Shown: positions 35,001 to 46,003, counted from the first letter of the stretch. The stretch is DNA of 64,000 nt from Saccharum officinarum (GCA_020631735.1 CM036159.1:21987511-22051510), one strand, 5' to 3'. Notes: generated from the sequence alone by a model not told the origin. Program-made: numbers and translations.

Positions 35001-38000
35001 ATGATACATTTGATTTATCAGTCAAACAAGCATGCGATTTCAGATAAAGGAATGCATGGCGGAGAAAATAAATAGATAGGCCATCACTTAAGTACAAAAG
35101 GCGGTACCAGGGTCCAATAAAGATAAGCTTCATCAGAACAACTCCTGTTGTGTCTTCCAACTCCAAATAGAATGTAGTCCCTGATGTGCTTACTTTGCAA
35201 ACACTAGTTACGGTACCAAACAGACTGATTCCCACCATTTTATCATGAAGGTCACTTACATATGCCTACAAAATAGGCATGTTAAACAAAAGCATGAAGA
35301 AAACATGATCATTCGAAGTTTGAGAAACAGAAAACAATGACAGAAAGCATGAAAGATCAGGTATTCCTCTCAAGAAGTACGTTTCTACTTATGAAGAGAA
35401 TAAAAAGGGAAACAGCAATACTAATGGTAGGGAAATATTTGCATGTGCATGCTAAGGAACTTTTGGAACCAATGATCTAAAAAGTGTAAGCAGTGAGCAA
35501 ATGGACACCCACAATTTAGTGATTAAGCAGAAAGTTGATGGAACAAAAGCACAATATTTATTGAGAAGAACTATCCCAGACTGATCATATTATGAGACGT
35601 AATGACTAATAAGAGATCAATGCTTTCAGTTTTTACACTGCCACACTGGCAAACTCAGCAGTATGTTTAGTTAAACATGATTGTATCACAAGCAGACCAA
35701 TATAGATCAGTTGTAAATAGAGATTTAAGGATCAGCAGAATCAGTTGTTGAAGGCTAAAGTGGTAAGTATTCAGGTTCCAAGCATCATGGTTGCAAAATC
35801 TATCTTCTGAGAAGACCCTAAATGAATGAAGGTAAGTTACATACTCGAAACGGGTATTTGCTGAAATCAACTGAACCATGCAAATCACGTGGTAATGTTA
35901 CTTGCAAGGCTACATTATCAGTCGGAACACATGACAGCCGAGGTCCTTGGCTCTTTACTTGAGTAGGTGTAAAAGGCACCTAGCACACACGTTACATATT
36001 AGTAAAATGGAGTTATCTAGAAAGAACTATGAGGATATCCCTACAAACCTGTTCCTCCTGTTGAGCAATTGGCACCATGTAAACCTGTGATGCACTGCCA
36101 TATTCAAGGCACAGTTCCTGAGACTCCTCATGATTATTGTCTATAAAATTTGCTATGAAAGGTCTGTCCAGTGCAAGCATGCTCCCTACACTGAAATAAA
36201 ATGTTAACTTATTGTAGTCTGAATAAATATTTGGTCCTTCTTAGTTCTTATATAGAGTGGAATGAACCTGAACAGGTTTGCAAGTAAAGTCTGCTCTCCC
36301 CATAAAACTAACTTCATCTTTGCATCATCATTGTCTTCAAGAATGATCTGCACTCTTTCTGTACATCTAAATGATTCCAACGACTCAATCTTTTCAATCC
36401 TGCAAGAGAGAGAGAGAAAAAAAAAGGTGAAGTGTTTTGAAACTCTGTGCGACAAAGTAGTGCAGTACTAATTAGTAAACCCTCAATTCCCACATGTTTA
36501 TCAGCAAAACATAGTGACCGTGTCTCCATATATTTTACCAGACAGATATTTAACAAACCAAAAGAAAATGATTGTGTCCAGATTTTGCAAATCTGAGAGC
36601 ACAGAAAATGAAGAAACTAATTGCAAATTTTGTAGAAACAAAAACTTAAACTGAGAATAATATATTATGCTCGTAATTATAACAACCCATAAATATCACT
36701 TTACCTGGCATAAAATGAGTATGGAACATTGTTTCTACTTTCCTCTAGAATCATAGAAGAGAATGAATAGGTGCAAAACTGTGCAGCAAGTAACAAGGCA
36801 TCTTCATCTTGGTCCTGCATAAATAAAACGTGTGTGAACTAAAAGAAATTTTACTGAGCAGCAGTTTGCCCAATTTAATCTCTAATAGCTAAAGCTGAAA
36901 TTAATTGACTAGAAGCACATACAGTTTTTTTTTCTAAGCGAAAAGAAATGAGTACAATTGCAAGCCTGAATTCATGGAAGAAGCAAGGGTTTTACAATTT
37001 GCAGCAATATTAAAAATAGACATAAAATGATTTTGACATTTTTATCAAAATATTTAAGTTCCTAGCCAATTGTTTTTTTTCGAAAGGACGGCAAAAGCTT
37101 TGCTGCAAGTTTTATTAGACGATAGGACAGAAAAAAAACTTTACAAAAGATTTTTTTACAGGACGCAGTCCAAACAGGACCTCCACTCCAACTCTTCCTC
37201 CCCAACACTGATAGAAAACCCAAACAACTGAACAAAACCACTTAAGAAAAAACACCGCCGTAGAAAAAAAAAGGGGGGGAGGCAACAGAAAAACAACACC
37301 AACAGCTGAGGAACTGAGCACAAATGACTGAAAAAGAAGAGAGCTGACACCGCTCCTGAATTACTGTGATTGCGTTTCATCATTCCTGTGAGCCGTAGCC
37401 AAGTGGCATTGCATGATCTCATCCTTGCAGAGGCCAGCGACCTGCAGCGGGCTAAGGGAGGTGTGTTGGAAAATCCTTCGATTTCTCTCCTTCCTAGCCA
37501 ATTGTCGTGGCATGAAAAGTCATTGTGACTTTGTGCCAACTGAATGTGCAACTTATACTAAGGTACTTTACCTAAAAAGTAATAAATTGCAAGTAAATTA
37601 TGTGCTCTGAGCAGTGCTACCTCATACACATATAAATACAATGAACCATTACCTCATCCAGTAATATCACCATGTATTCTGTTGGCAAAATACGAGCATG
37701 GCCAGATCCCTCCATGGCTGTTCGAAGACAACATCCTGTGAGCATAACTTCTCGACCCTTCTTCAGTATACCATTTTGTCCTATGCAGTCATAGTACCTG
37801 ATACAAAATTTGTATAAGTATTCCAAATACCAAGAGTAATATAATAAAACGAAATAAAAAAGAATGCTCTATCGATGAACTGCGCTCCAAAAGACAAATT
37901 ACTGTCAATGCTAAGTTACTGATTGAGCATGGGGGGGGGGGATAGCACGCACTATTTTGGGTGATGGATCAATAATCTAACTTTTGTAAATCAGAAAGAT

Positions 38001-39457
38001 CTGTGTTATCCTACAACTAGAAAATTTACATAATATACACATTTCAGGGCAATGAATGATTCAGAGTTCAAAGAGTTTCAACAATGATTTCTAATAACCA
38101 TAGTTAGCAGAATTCCTTGCATACATAGGTTTCCATCCAAATTTGCTGACGCATTCTTTACTGGCATACATCAGTTAAACAAATATAAACTAAACAATAT
38201 GTAGTCAGCTCTACCTTCGGTGTAAATATAGGTCGATTGTGGATGCACTCCACATGTCTCCCAAGGTAAGCATGTATATGTTTGTACCTAGAGAAGAAAA
38301 CAAGTGACTAAGGATGCTGTGGAGAAATGCAAGTTGATAGTCATGTATCAAAAAGTGAGCTAAAATTGTAAGCAGGTTTGACCATTAATTCTATTCGATG
38401 TATTTGCTACACCAATGAATAGAAATTCGGAAATTACACGTGGCAGTCATATGGTTTTAACAGAGAGAACCCTACGATGCTGTATCGTTCAACTAACCAG
38501 GAAAGTTACTGACAACCACTAGCGGACCAGGCCCGGCAACCCTGGGCTGCCGCCCGGGCTCATCGACATCGATTCTCTTATGAAAAATTATTGTTTAGCC
38601 TATATACTTAAGAGATTAGGCTTATCTCATACATAGCCATTAGATCTGCCCGGGCTTATATAAGGTTTTGGGTCCGCTACTGCTGACAGCTATAGCTTGT
38701 TCATAGCATAGAAGTATAGTGTAAGTGTACAAGCATACCAGGAAGGACAAACACGTCAATGATAACAGCTTCAAGGACACTGTTGCGAGAAAGGAAGTTC
38801 TTCTCATGGATAGAATCGATTGTAACAGTATTTGGAAGCCGCCTCCTCTTATTCTTCGTGTTCATAAGTTTGGCCAGCTCGACCTTCCTCTTCGAGGTCA
38901 GGGATTTTCGCTGTTCTGTCCAAGACTAACAAGAGAAACCAAGATATAATCCTACTGTCGGCTGTAAAAAAAAAAGGTAATAAGCAAAAAAAAAGGTTCA
39001 AATTGCCTTTGTACAAATTTTGTAGAGACTATATTAGGCTATTAGCTTAAAACTCCTTCGTGGCATTCACATTTGCTTCAAATTCGAACCGAGTACAGAG
39101 CATAAACAAATGCCCGCATCAGCTTACGGAAATGTAAGAATATTGAGACGTGTAGCATGGACTCGGTAGAAACAAAAAATCAACCCAATTACTGCCACGC
39201 AGCGAGTCGAATCAACCTAACCTGGAAGAGGTCGGAGAGAAGGATAGCGGCGGTGACGCCGCTGGAGTAGGCGCAGCAGGACTTGAGCAGCTGCGCCACT
39301 GTCCACCCCCAGGGCGGCCGCGCGGCACCGGCCCGTCCCCCGGAGACTCGTAGCCGTCGCCGTCGCCGGCGGACGAGGAGAGCATGGAGATGGCATAGTC
39401 GACGAACTCCAGGAATGCGCCCCCGTCGGCGGAGACCGCGGCGGTGGCGGGATCCAT
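23012..39457 (-). CDS. OB-fold and zinc-ribbon protein, RPA1-like or SHLD2-like, 13 exons, split by retroelements
   Basis: Exons (minus): 39457-39222, 38925-38739, 38287-38215, 37797-37653, 36814-36705, 36399-36268, 36190-36049, 35979-35845, 35265-35108, 29048-28974, 23999-23861, 23580-23314 and 23158-23012. With one frame change in exon 1 the phases close and give about 648 residues. Segments around GREVMLTGCCLRT, FYLELEDTTGVVLMKLIF and FQLHLTIADDSAKVFAW look like OB-fold strands. Exon 12 holds two CXXC knuckles (CIDC and CSFC) ahead of the last OB-like part, as in the RPA70 C-terminal domain. A single-stranded-DNA binding role is likely. A plant counterpart of Shieldin subunit 2 is my best guess, but it is unproven. 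The frame change lies near the GGGGG run at about 39337-39350. The copia element at 24004-28879 abuts the exon 11 acceptor. Confidence 0.7.
24004..24117 (-). repeat. copia-1 3' LTR
   Basis: A 114-bp LTR bounded by TG and CA, identical by eye to 28766-28879. In the host gene's orientation its end lies five bases before exon 11. Confidence 0.92.
24210..27887 (-). CDS. copia-1 pol: protease, integrase, RT, RNase H (uninterrupted)
   Basis: An open frame of 1225 codons without a stop. In order: protease WIADSGATYH near residues 73-82; zinc-binding HRRLGHPGRDALM with CHACQLG; integrase core with HCDLW, VQCDNGREFDN and SSQNGKAE (D, D and E present); reverse transcriptase with YGLKQAPRAWNHRFAAF and YVDD near residues 911-914; RNase H with TDADWAG, SSAEAEYRAV and YCDNVSAV. 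The frame has no ATG at its start, so translation would have to come from an upstream Gag frame, which is in a different phase here. All pol catalytic residues I can check are present. Confidence 0.9.
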   Translation of the reverse strand: MGHLGPWPFQAPGGAPRPPATAMLAAASPGVHPAAFPWPTPSSASPASAGWGSAALAHSFCTMGPTTPVGPQWIADSGATYHTTSDPTILSSVHPPSSYHPSSIMVANGSCLPVTSVGAAGAHGSFRLPDVLVAPSMVHNLLSIRRFTADNSCSVEFDSTGLTVKDLASRRPLLRCDSTGPLYTLRFPASPSSSSPNPLSAAFATSSSSTTWHRRLGHPGRDALMQLSRSSDIRCPRTPGEHLCHACQLGRHVRLPFHSSSSQAAHIFDLIHCDLWTSPIISISGYKFYLVLLDDFSHYSWTFPLRAKSEAFPAILHFFAWVFTQFGLTIKAVQCDNGREFDNSASRAFFLSHGVQLRMSCPYTSSQNGKAERMIRTTTETMRTLLLQASLPARFWAESLHTSTYLLNRLPSAACPAPTPHHALFGTPPRYDHLRVFGCACYPNTTATAPHKLAPRSTLCVFLGYSPDHKGYRCYDLTSRRVLISRHVVFDESVFPFSSTPTPTSTPDLDLFLFPTDVVVDPPFRLSTTGTAPPCPSPGPCPRSPPVGDTPCPGLAGSPHGPATVTTPDAGPGTSPLAPPARFAQPTLVYQRRAPPGSAPVTTPDAGPGPSPPAPPARFAQPVLVYQRRARPEPPPTSPPGPPSSSGCPLPPTASPPATPTPPQRSPDARVTTPVYHPPLLHRHPRHVHPMVTRHAAGTLPPRALATMPGDSQVSPVPSSVREALLDPHWRRAMEEEYAALLANRTWDLVPRPPGSNVVTGKWIWTHKRRADGTLERYKARWVLRGFTQRPGVDYDETFSPVVKPATVRTVLSLALTRSWPVHQLDVKNAFLHGLLTETVYCSQPAGFVDSSSPDMVCRLNRSLYGLKQAPRAWNHRFAAFLRSLGFVEAKSDTSLFIFHHGAETAYLLLYVDDIVLTASSESLLRRIITSLQREFAMKDLGVLHHFLGVTVAPHPAGLLLHQRQYTLDILERAGMTDCKPCSTPVDTQGKLSEAEGHPVSDPTAYRSLAGALQYLTFTRPDITYAVQQLCLHMHDPREPHLTALKRLLRYLRGTVGYGLLLHQRSSSTEMVVYTDADWAGCPDTRRSTSGYAVFLGGNLVSWSSKRQQVASRSSAEAEYRAVANGVAEVSWLRQLLAELHNPLLRSTLVYCDNVSAVYLSTNPVQHQRTKHVEIDLHFVRDRVAIGEVRVLHVPTTSQFADIFTKGLPSSTFTAFRSSLNITSG
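27395..28687 (-). pseudogene. copia-1 gag remnant lacking the capsid region
   Basis: ATG 28687 opens a frame with an N-terminal Pro/Ala-rich segment repeated in imperfect blocks (PPATGG, GPSWPPPGAAMG). The usual gag capsid (UBN2-type) and zinc knuckle are absent. After about 27960 the frame runs into pol sequence in the wrong phase. The element therefore cannot make a standard Gag itself and, if mobile, would need Gag from another copy. Confidence 0.7.
28766..28879 (-). repeat. copia-1 5' LTR
   Basis: A 114-bp LTR followed on the minus strand by the primer-binding site at about 28765-28754. The flanking GCTAT at 28880-28884 is the second copy of the target duplication. Confidence 0.92.
29544..29660 (+). 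repeat. copia-2 5' LTR
   Basis: 117 bp, TG to CA, followed directly by the primer-binding site at 29661. Confidence 0.9.
29738..31010 (+). pseudogene. copia-2 gag, frameshifted and truncated
   Basis: It starts at 29738 (MAGRPPPPSPSYFHAF) with Pro/Ala-rich repeats. The frame changes several times. A gag N-terminal half is recognisable from VQNIRLLVPMVLEP to DDHVLVDASVAA (about 30590-30750). A 14-base tandem repeat (GGCCTGGCTCGACA followed by GGCCTGGCT) near 30851-30875 shifts the frame. After LSNAEARA the remainder of the capsid and the zinc knuckle are missing. Confidence 0.7.
31186..34510 (+). pseudogene. copia-2 pol, several breaks
   Basis: The protease reads WIADSGATYHITP. An integrase follows with HCDLW, but a small deletion near 31893 shifts the frame, and a second shift occurs near 32095. 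A TAG at 32761-32763 replaces a codon that is sense in copia-1. From 32875 an open frame holds the full reverse transcriptase (YGLKQAPQTWNHRF, YVDDIVL) and RNase H (TDADWAG, SSAEAEY), then shifts just before the end. It is non-autonomous as assembled. Confidence 0.85.
34607..34723 (+). repeat. copia-2 3' LTR
   Basis: 117 bp, two transitions relative to the left LTR. Confidence 0.9.
37074..37490 (-). mobile_element. 5'-truncated LINE insertion, 417 bp
   Basis: It is flanked by the 15-bp duplication TTCCTAGCCAATTGT (37059-37073 and 37491-37505). On the minus strand it ends with AATAAAACTTGC, a short 3' tail region and an A run, as expected of target-primed reverse transcription. No coding domain is left, so the LINE assignment rests on the tail and duplication. 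A retroposed transcript fragment is the alternative. It lies in intron 4 of the OB-fold gene. Confidence 0.75.
38521..38678. mobile_element. Small MITE, 158 bp
   Basis: Perfect 8-bp inverted ends AGCGGACC and GGTCCGCT are flanked by ACT on both sides (38518-38520 and 38679-38681). Internally it has GCCCGGGC near both ends. It lies in intron 2 of the OB-fold gene. Confidence 0.65.
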
Positions 39458-40241
39458 GGAACCCTAGCTCAGGAGGAGCGAGGGCGGGAAAGGGGAAGGG
39501 AGGGTCCGAGAGGAGACGGGAGAGCGCCACCGCGTCTTGAGCGCGAATGGATTTCGCTTCGCGCGCGATGGCCGCCTACGCCTGGTCTTGAACTTGAAGT
39601 GATCTTTCTCTGTCTTGGACTTTCAAAAATCTTTCTCTGTCTTGGGTGTGTTTTTTTTTTTCTTTGAACCTGGTCTTGGGTGTTGGGCTTAATAACCCAC
39701 TAGAAAACCTATTTCCATATGAAATCGACAGGTTTCCTCCAACAAACCAGTTTTAGAAACCGGCCTGGGCCGGTTTGAATAGCACACGGCTACTCTTTTT
39801 GGAGAAACCGGCCTGGGCCAGTTTTGCCTGCTGCCTCTAAACCTGGCCGGTTTTTTTTTTTACAAACTTGTGTGTTTGGTCCAGATTTGATCCTTTTTGT
39901 TGTCTGTGATTTTCTAGTTCCATCTTCAACTCTCCCGATCGTATTTTGGTTGTTAACATATGCCCTCCTATTTTTGAGCGAAGCATATGTGAATTTAAAA
40001 ACACATGACAATGGTACCATCGGTTGTTTCTGTCTAAGGACGATATATGTATCGGCCATGCTGTTCTCTTCAATCGGACTTTCATTAAACCAATTATAAG
40101 AGATGTTGTCTTGATGGCCTCTATAGGAGCAGCAACTCCTTTATTTTAAGCATAGCTTGCTTCAAAGTGACCAAGCTTCTTTTTTTTATGAATCAACCCT
40201 TTGTTTGGTATACTTGTCAAAAATGGGTAAAAAATTGATTG
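39458..40241. other. Upstream region of the OB-fold gene
   Basis: The promoter and 5'UTR of the minus-strand gene should lie in the first few hundred bases. Two copies of ACCGGCCTGGGCC (about 39750-39830) flank a short AT stretch. No coding sequence was recognised up to the gap. Confidence 0.4.
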
Positions 40242-40341
40242 NNNNNNNNNNNNNNNNNNNNNNNNNNNNNNNNNNNNNNNNNNNNNNNNNNNNNNNNNNN
40301 NNNNNNNNNNNNNNNNNNNNNNNNNNNNNNNNNNNNNNNNN
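40242..40341. other. Assembly gap (100 N)
   Basis: Exactly 100 N bases, a placeholder of unknown true length. Confidence 0.99.
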
Positions 40342-40929
40342 TGGTATGTAGAGACACTAGATAAAGTCTAGATGCATATCTTGCTACTAGGTCCTTGTGA
40401 CTAGCCTTTGTAAGTGTTGTGTCCAAACAACAAAACCCATTAGGAAGATCTTTTAAACCGAGGGTGTCGTTGCTTCTCTAAATAGCTCATTCCTTTTCTT
40501 TGTTCTCTGAGTTCGTTATAAACCTTGGAATGTTCTTAGGGACAAAGTGATATAGCATCACTGTGCACTTGTTGTATAGGTAGGTTGCATAACTGATACT
40601 AACACCCTTATACTCTTGCATACTAATTAGGTGGTGCAACAATCATACTGATTAGGAGTCACAACACCTACGCCCATTAACATCGCAGGGCCATATACTA
40701 ATTAGAGGTCATAGTAGACATACTGATTATGATACTCGCAAAAAAAGACATATCTTTAAAAACTGAAACCGCGTCGCGGTCTTTGCAAAAGAGCCCTCCA
40801 CGTCATCTATCGCTTGATATCCGTTGGATCTCCCGACAGAGAACCGCAAACCGTTGGATCGGCTCATGAGACGTTTTTGTCTAGATCCTTTGAGAAAATT
40901 TTAATCGCAAATGTTTCCAACACAGTCCT

Positions 40930-43620
40930 TTTCCAATTTCTTTCCAGTCCTTCTCTTCCCCGCCCTCGAGGCCCCTGCCGCCGGCCGCCGCCCTTCGAAT
41001 GCACACCACCACCCAGTCCACGCCAGTGGCGTCGCCCCGCGCCGAGGAGGCCATCAGCTCCTCCTCTTCCTCGAGGCCCTTGCCTGTGTGCCTAGCAGGG
41101 CGCCTTCCTCTTCCTCGACGTGGATGCGCTGGACGGCGTCTCGGACCTATCCCTCGGCTAGTTGGCCTCCGCCTTCACATCTCCGCTGGCGCCTCCCGCT
41201 TCCGCTACAGCCACCTGCGCTTGCTCTCCTCGGCCCTCTGCGTCCCGTGCATCGCTAAGGAGCTCCCCTGATCTCCAACCAATCCCCACCGCCACCGGCG
41301 CGAGTGCCTCCAGCGCAGACCACACCGGGCCATTCCCAGGCTGTCAGCAAAGACCTTGCATCCTCTCCTACGCACCAGTGCGCATTCCAAATCATGCACC
41401 TGCCTGCCACCATTGGATGCAGACCATCTGTTCGTCATCAGGCATCAAATTTAACAACAGCACCAAGTTGTCGGAGAATGACAATGTAAGGCTCCACACC
41501 TCAACTCGTGTGTAATTAAGAATGCAATAGATACTCCGTATTATTAACATTGCTCATATAAGTATTGCTTCTAAAAATTAGTTCAATCTTATCCGCTGTA
41601 TATATAAATGATAAAATCATAGTAGTGCTCAGTTTATGCTAATTCTATAGGATATATGCTTGATTACAAATTTATAACATGATTGCAGGCAAAGCTACTG
41701 ATCGCTCAATTGGAGTTCCTCAACAAGGAAGGAAAGCAAACTGAGCTATGAGCATTGTCAAAGATTTTCCTCAGTACGCTTGTGCAACAGAAAAGGTAGG
41801 TCTGGATACAAGGTTGTTTCAGTAATAGATATGGCTTTTCATTTTTTTAGCAGTTGGAAAAATGTAGGTCTGGATACTTGCATATTGGTCATAATTTTCC
41901 AGTTCTAAGATTACTAATTTACTGAAGATTGGCCTGTCCCATGATGATATGAAATAGTTGTGAGATAGATGTAGGCTTAATCTCGATATGAAATAGTTGT
42001 GAGATAGCTATAGGCTTAATTTCAGAACGAGTATTTGATTGTCATACACCTAAAGCAATACCTATTATGGTCACATATGAGCAATTTAGTATACAGTATA
42101 ACTGCTTTCTTGCTTACATACAGCACAACCAATCTTTGAGATAATGCACAACTAACCCAAATTACCCGATAGTAAGATACAAAAATGTAATGACAATTGG
42201 AAAAATGTGACTGGCAAAATTAGCTCTATAAGATACTTTTAGTTTTAGTTTCCTATTCATCGTTTTAAGGGTAAAATTTCATATTAACACAGGTGCGTTT
42301 TTTGTTGCAGCTACGAAATACCCGCTGGCTTAATTTGAAAACAACAAACATTTGATTATAGTGTAGTTGAAGCAATATCATGGTGACATATAGGCATTTG
42401 AAACACAAAGTTATATTTATCTGCAAGAGACAATCCTTACTTGACAGTAGAATTACATTCTTTCTTATACATCCTAATCAAACTTATAGTTTGTAAAAGT
42501 TGTCATTTGAATTTACAATACAAATTTCTGTGTTTCTTCTATTTTGATACCCGGCCTTCATACATATTTTTTGTTTCACCTTCAGGTCAAATGGCTTGAC
42601 AAACAAGAGGTAATATAACTCATTTTGTTCCTTGAGAAGACTTTATGGGGCAATAAAGAATTTAGAATGAAGTGACTTCCATGCTAAGAAACAAATAGAT
42701 GTGCTGGCTGATTATCTTCACCACCAGGGATATTTTCACTTAAGTTTTGCAGTCTCTCCCTTTGGACTCTACCACTGAAAATAAAAGGTTGCTGATATAT
42801 AGATAAATTGGTGTTAATTTCATAGTTACATGTTCTCCTAAAATCTTGACATAATAACGTAAGGTATTCTGTGTCCAGCTATTCAAATTCAGAGTTTTAA
42901 GAAAGAGCAGATTGCAATGAACATTTTGCCTCCTTATTAAATGGCAAACTGAGGCCACCCCATGTTCCTATCCCATTTGAGGAAGCCAGCAGCAATCCAA
43001 CAATGTCTGGAAGCAGCGACTGCGATGCTCACTTTCTTTTGCCATTCCTATAGGTTAATCAATTAATGTTAAACATGGATATACACCACATTTACCCATA
43101 ACTGCATATTTTTCTGTCAATGTTTCTTCATTATGCAAACAATACACACCACGCTAAAGTATTTCTGGCAATGTACCCAATAGGTTTCACTGCTACCATT
43201 ATTACATATTAACTGACAAATGTACTAATGGATCATCTCTTGACTGTTAAGTAGTGCTTCCCCTCCCTGCCATCCTTTGATGTCACACAGACAATTTCTT
43301 TGTCTTTAGCTATGTAATAATGGCTCATGAGTTCATAAAGTTGTTGACCTTTAAAAATTGATAAGAATTTAATTTCCTTCCGTATTTATACTTTCGTATT
43401 CAATAAACTGATGGCATTTGATAATTAATGTATGCAGGGTACTCTAAAGCCACATCTACGTAGGAAAATTCCGTACACAAGGAAGATTAGTATTGACAGA
43501 GCCAAGCTTGGATACACTCTCTCATTAAACAAAGCATGGCAACACCTTCACTACCTGCAACATCTTAAAAAATATCCAGCACCTAAACACGGTAAGCTCT
43601 AATGCTCCACAAAAAACATT
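40930..43620 (+). other. Possible unrecognised gene or captured gene fragments
   Basis: A GC-rich block (40960-41300) embedded in AT-rich DNA looks like a grass first exon. Parts read SHLRLLSSALCVPCIAKELP in one frame and FLDVDALDGVSDLSLG in another, so any protein is frameshifted. Exon-like pieces follow a possible acceptor at about 41690 (AKLLIAQLEFLNKEGKQTEL, then stop) and at about 43440-43595 (LKPHLRRKIPYTRKISID). I do not recognise the family. Because a Helitron-like 3' end lies downstream at 44988, this may be captured sequence, but no matching 5' end was found. Confidence 0.3.
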
Positions 43621-44447
43621 CTCATATAGCAAGCTTCCTGAATAGCGCGGTCACAAAGCTTTTCATTCGCAGGTAAATAGGCGTCAAATTGTTGTTAATC
43701 AAGCTCTGATGATACCTGTTGAAAGTTAATTTTTTTTCCACATTATGTAATGACATCAGCTGTACAAATAGAAGAGATTCGGAAGACTTCAACGATAATC
43801 AAGAGGTGATTCAGACAGTGGTGAACCCACATATTTTATAGAGCCTGGGCTAACGCAAGAGCTACTACCAAGTTCACACGAACATATCCACCACTAACAT
43901 AAGCAAACTCGACAATATTAGTTGTTTTAAAATAAAATTAGCTATTTACTGTTGAAACAATGTTACATTTGTGCTTTCTATAAAATCTCGGTTTACCTTT
44001 GTAAAAAAAAAACATTTAGCAGTGTACATTAAGAAGCAAGATATATCATAGCAATTGTGTCGCTATATGACACTAAAATTGATTATATGTTAGCAATTTG
44101 CCACTAAAAGTCTTCAGAGGAGTGTGTCTTTGCAAGCCTACAGTGCGTGCCAACTCTATTTTCTTATTCTTAAACCATGGAAAAACGATGATCCATCAGT
44201 TAGATATAGGTACCCACTAAAAATAAATAGCAAAGATCAATTATTCAATTTGATAAGCTGGGTGCAAGAATCTAGACGAATTAATCCCTGAGATACTCCA
44301 TCTTTGGCTTTGTACAGTTTTAAAATGTCGTTCTGCTTCTTCTATCAGGTTTCTGCAGCACTGCAGGTTGAAGCCTGAAGGCTGATCGTCTCCCTGTTTC
44401 CTTCGACGCCTGATATGAGCCCGGGCAGACGCCCGGGGTGGCCGGGT

Positions 44448-44509
44448 CTTGGGACCGCCCATGGATTCAAAAACTCGATCCGCGGGGGGCTTGGGACCGC
44501 CCATGGATT
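44448..44509. repeat. Direct repeat of 20 bp
   Basis: CTTGGGACCGCCCATGGATT occurs at 44448-44467 and 44490-44509, next to a GC-rich palindromic run containing CCCGGGCAGACGCCCGGGG. It is probably part of an unidentified repeat. Confidence 0.6.
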
Positions 44510-44960
44510 GAGATAAACTCCTTTTTTTCCTTTATGCCACAAGCAATGAATTTCAAAATATAATAACCCTAATTAAAACACATGACAAAATTGAAGAGAA
44601 CTAAGGCATCCCACGCACAGATGAAAGGCAAATAACAAAAGTACTCAAAATTACTGTTTTGAGTACCCTCAAGTCTTGAAGGCAGCCATCTCTTTTTTCT
44701 ATTTTTTTTTCTCCTTTACAGTTGCTAGGAGTATTAGTGTATTACAACATCAACAATCATTTCGCAAATACCCCTACATAGATAGCATGACGTAAGCTAT
44801 TACAACAATTTATGATTGCTCTACAAATTCTCAAATTTTATACCATTCAGCTTTAGTGTAATTTCGACTATGACAGAACTTTTATATGCGTGCGACCATA
44901 TATCTTATGTACAATAACATCGAGAATTATGACTATTCATATCTAGCTGGAGGGCCATTT

Positions 44961-44988
44961 GGCGTGGCAACGCCGCGCAGTGTTCTAG
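44961..44988 (+). mobile_element. Helitron-like 3' terminus
   Basis: A hairpin-forming GGCGTGGCAACGCCGCGC is followed after a few bases by CTAG (44985-44988) and then T, the hallmark of a Helitron 3' end. The 5' end upstream was not located, so the element's length is unknown. Confidence 0.5.
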
Positions 44989-45589
44989 TTGAATATGATT
45001 ATGGGGTTTTTATACTGTTTGTAGTTTAGGTTAGATATAAATATTGAAACCACTTTAGTTTAATCTATAAATTAGAAATTTCTGGAGCTATGTCAAATGG
45101 GCCCTTAGCTTAAAAAAATAAAGCTAAGGACAATTATTCAGAGATACTGCTTGAAAGCATCTAGGCCCCGAGAGTTGGTTTCGGCAATTGATGACAACAC
45201 TTTATTACCATGACTGACGTGTGTTTTGCAGAAACCTTGGTAAGTTAGGTCATAGAGTTGGTAACTGCTTTGGGCAACATGGTATTCATGCCCCTTGATG
45301 GAAATCGTTTCAGTTTTCAAAGGAGTGACGTCAAGATTAAGAACGATTAGTCCCGGATGTCAAGGTGTTGAGTTACATTCGGAATAGTCGTTAGGATCTT
45401 CGTTTTCTCTTTTGGCCGTACTATAAAGGGGGCGTGAGCGGGTAGCTTGACCTAGATAAGTCTTATGTTTAGGTGTGGTGCACACTTGACAAACTTAGCA
45501 CTAGGTAGCTCTAGAATAGCTTAAAGTTCAGTTGAAAGCAACTTGGTTCAAGTTGCGTCGCGTTTCGGAGTGTTTAAAGGGTTTTTCCC

Positions 45590-45945
45590 TTGACCAGACG
45601 CGGTCCCTGGCTTGACCGGACGTGTCCGGTCAGTTCAAAACCGCGACTGTGTTTCGGCGCTGACGACCGGACGCGGTGGTCGAGCTGACACGTGTCACTT
45701 GAGGGAAACCATCTAATCGGACGCGTCTGGGGTGTGATCGGCGCGTCCGGTCACGTTCCAGTAAGATCCTTTGACGACCGGACGCGTCCGGTCATCACTG
45801 ATCGGACGCGGTCACGCGTCCGGTCTCGTTACAGTAAGCTCCCTGCACGATCGGACGCATCCGGTCACCCCTGACCGGCGCGTCCGGTCACTCAGCCGAA
45901 GTTTCAGAATTTTGACCGTTACGAGCGACCAGCGCGTCCGGTCAC
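45590..45945. repeat. CpG-rich palindromic array in host 5' LTR
   Basis: About ten degenerate units of the type GACCGGACGCG...CGCGTCCGGTC in both orientations. The unit at 45776-45793, GACCGGACGCGTCCGGTC, is a perfect 18-bp palindrome. The array ends about 50 bases before the LTR TATA box, so it occupies the U3 enhancer position. Confidence 0.85.
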
Positions 45946-45995
45946 CTCGTATTTTGCTGAGTTGGCAGGTAACGGTTGGTTTTGACTGTGGGGTG

Positions 45996-46003
45996 TATAA
46001 ATA
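45996..46003 (+). promoter_or_regulatory. LTR TATA box (host element)
   Basis: TATAAATA in the context GGGTGTATAAATACATCCCC. The identical context recurs in the right LTR at 61956-61963. The U3/R border is expected about 30 bases downstream. Confidence 0.7.

Noticed and set aside
45590..45945. Regularly repeated palindromic units as a CRISPR array
   Set aside because: Units are degenerate, in both orientations, with irregular spacing, in a plant retroelement LTR.
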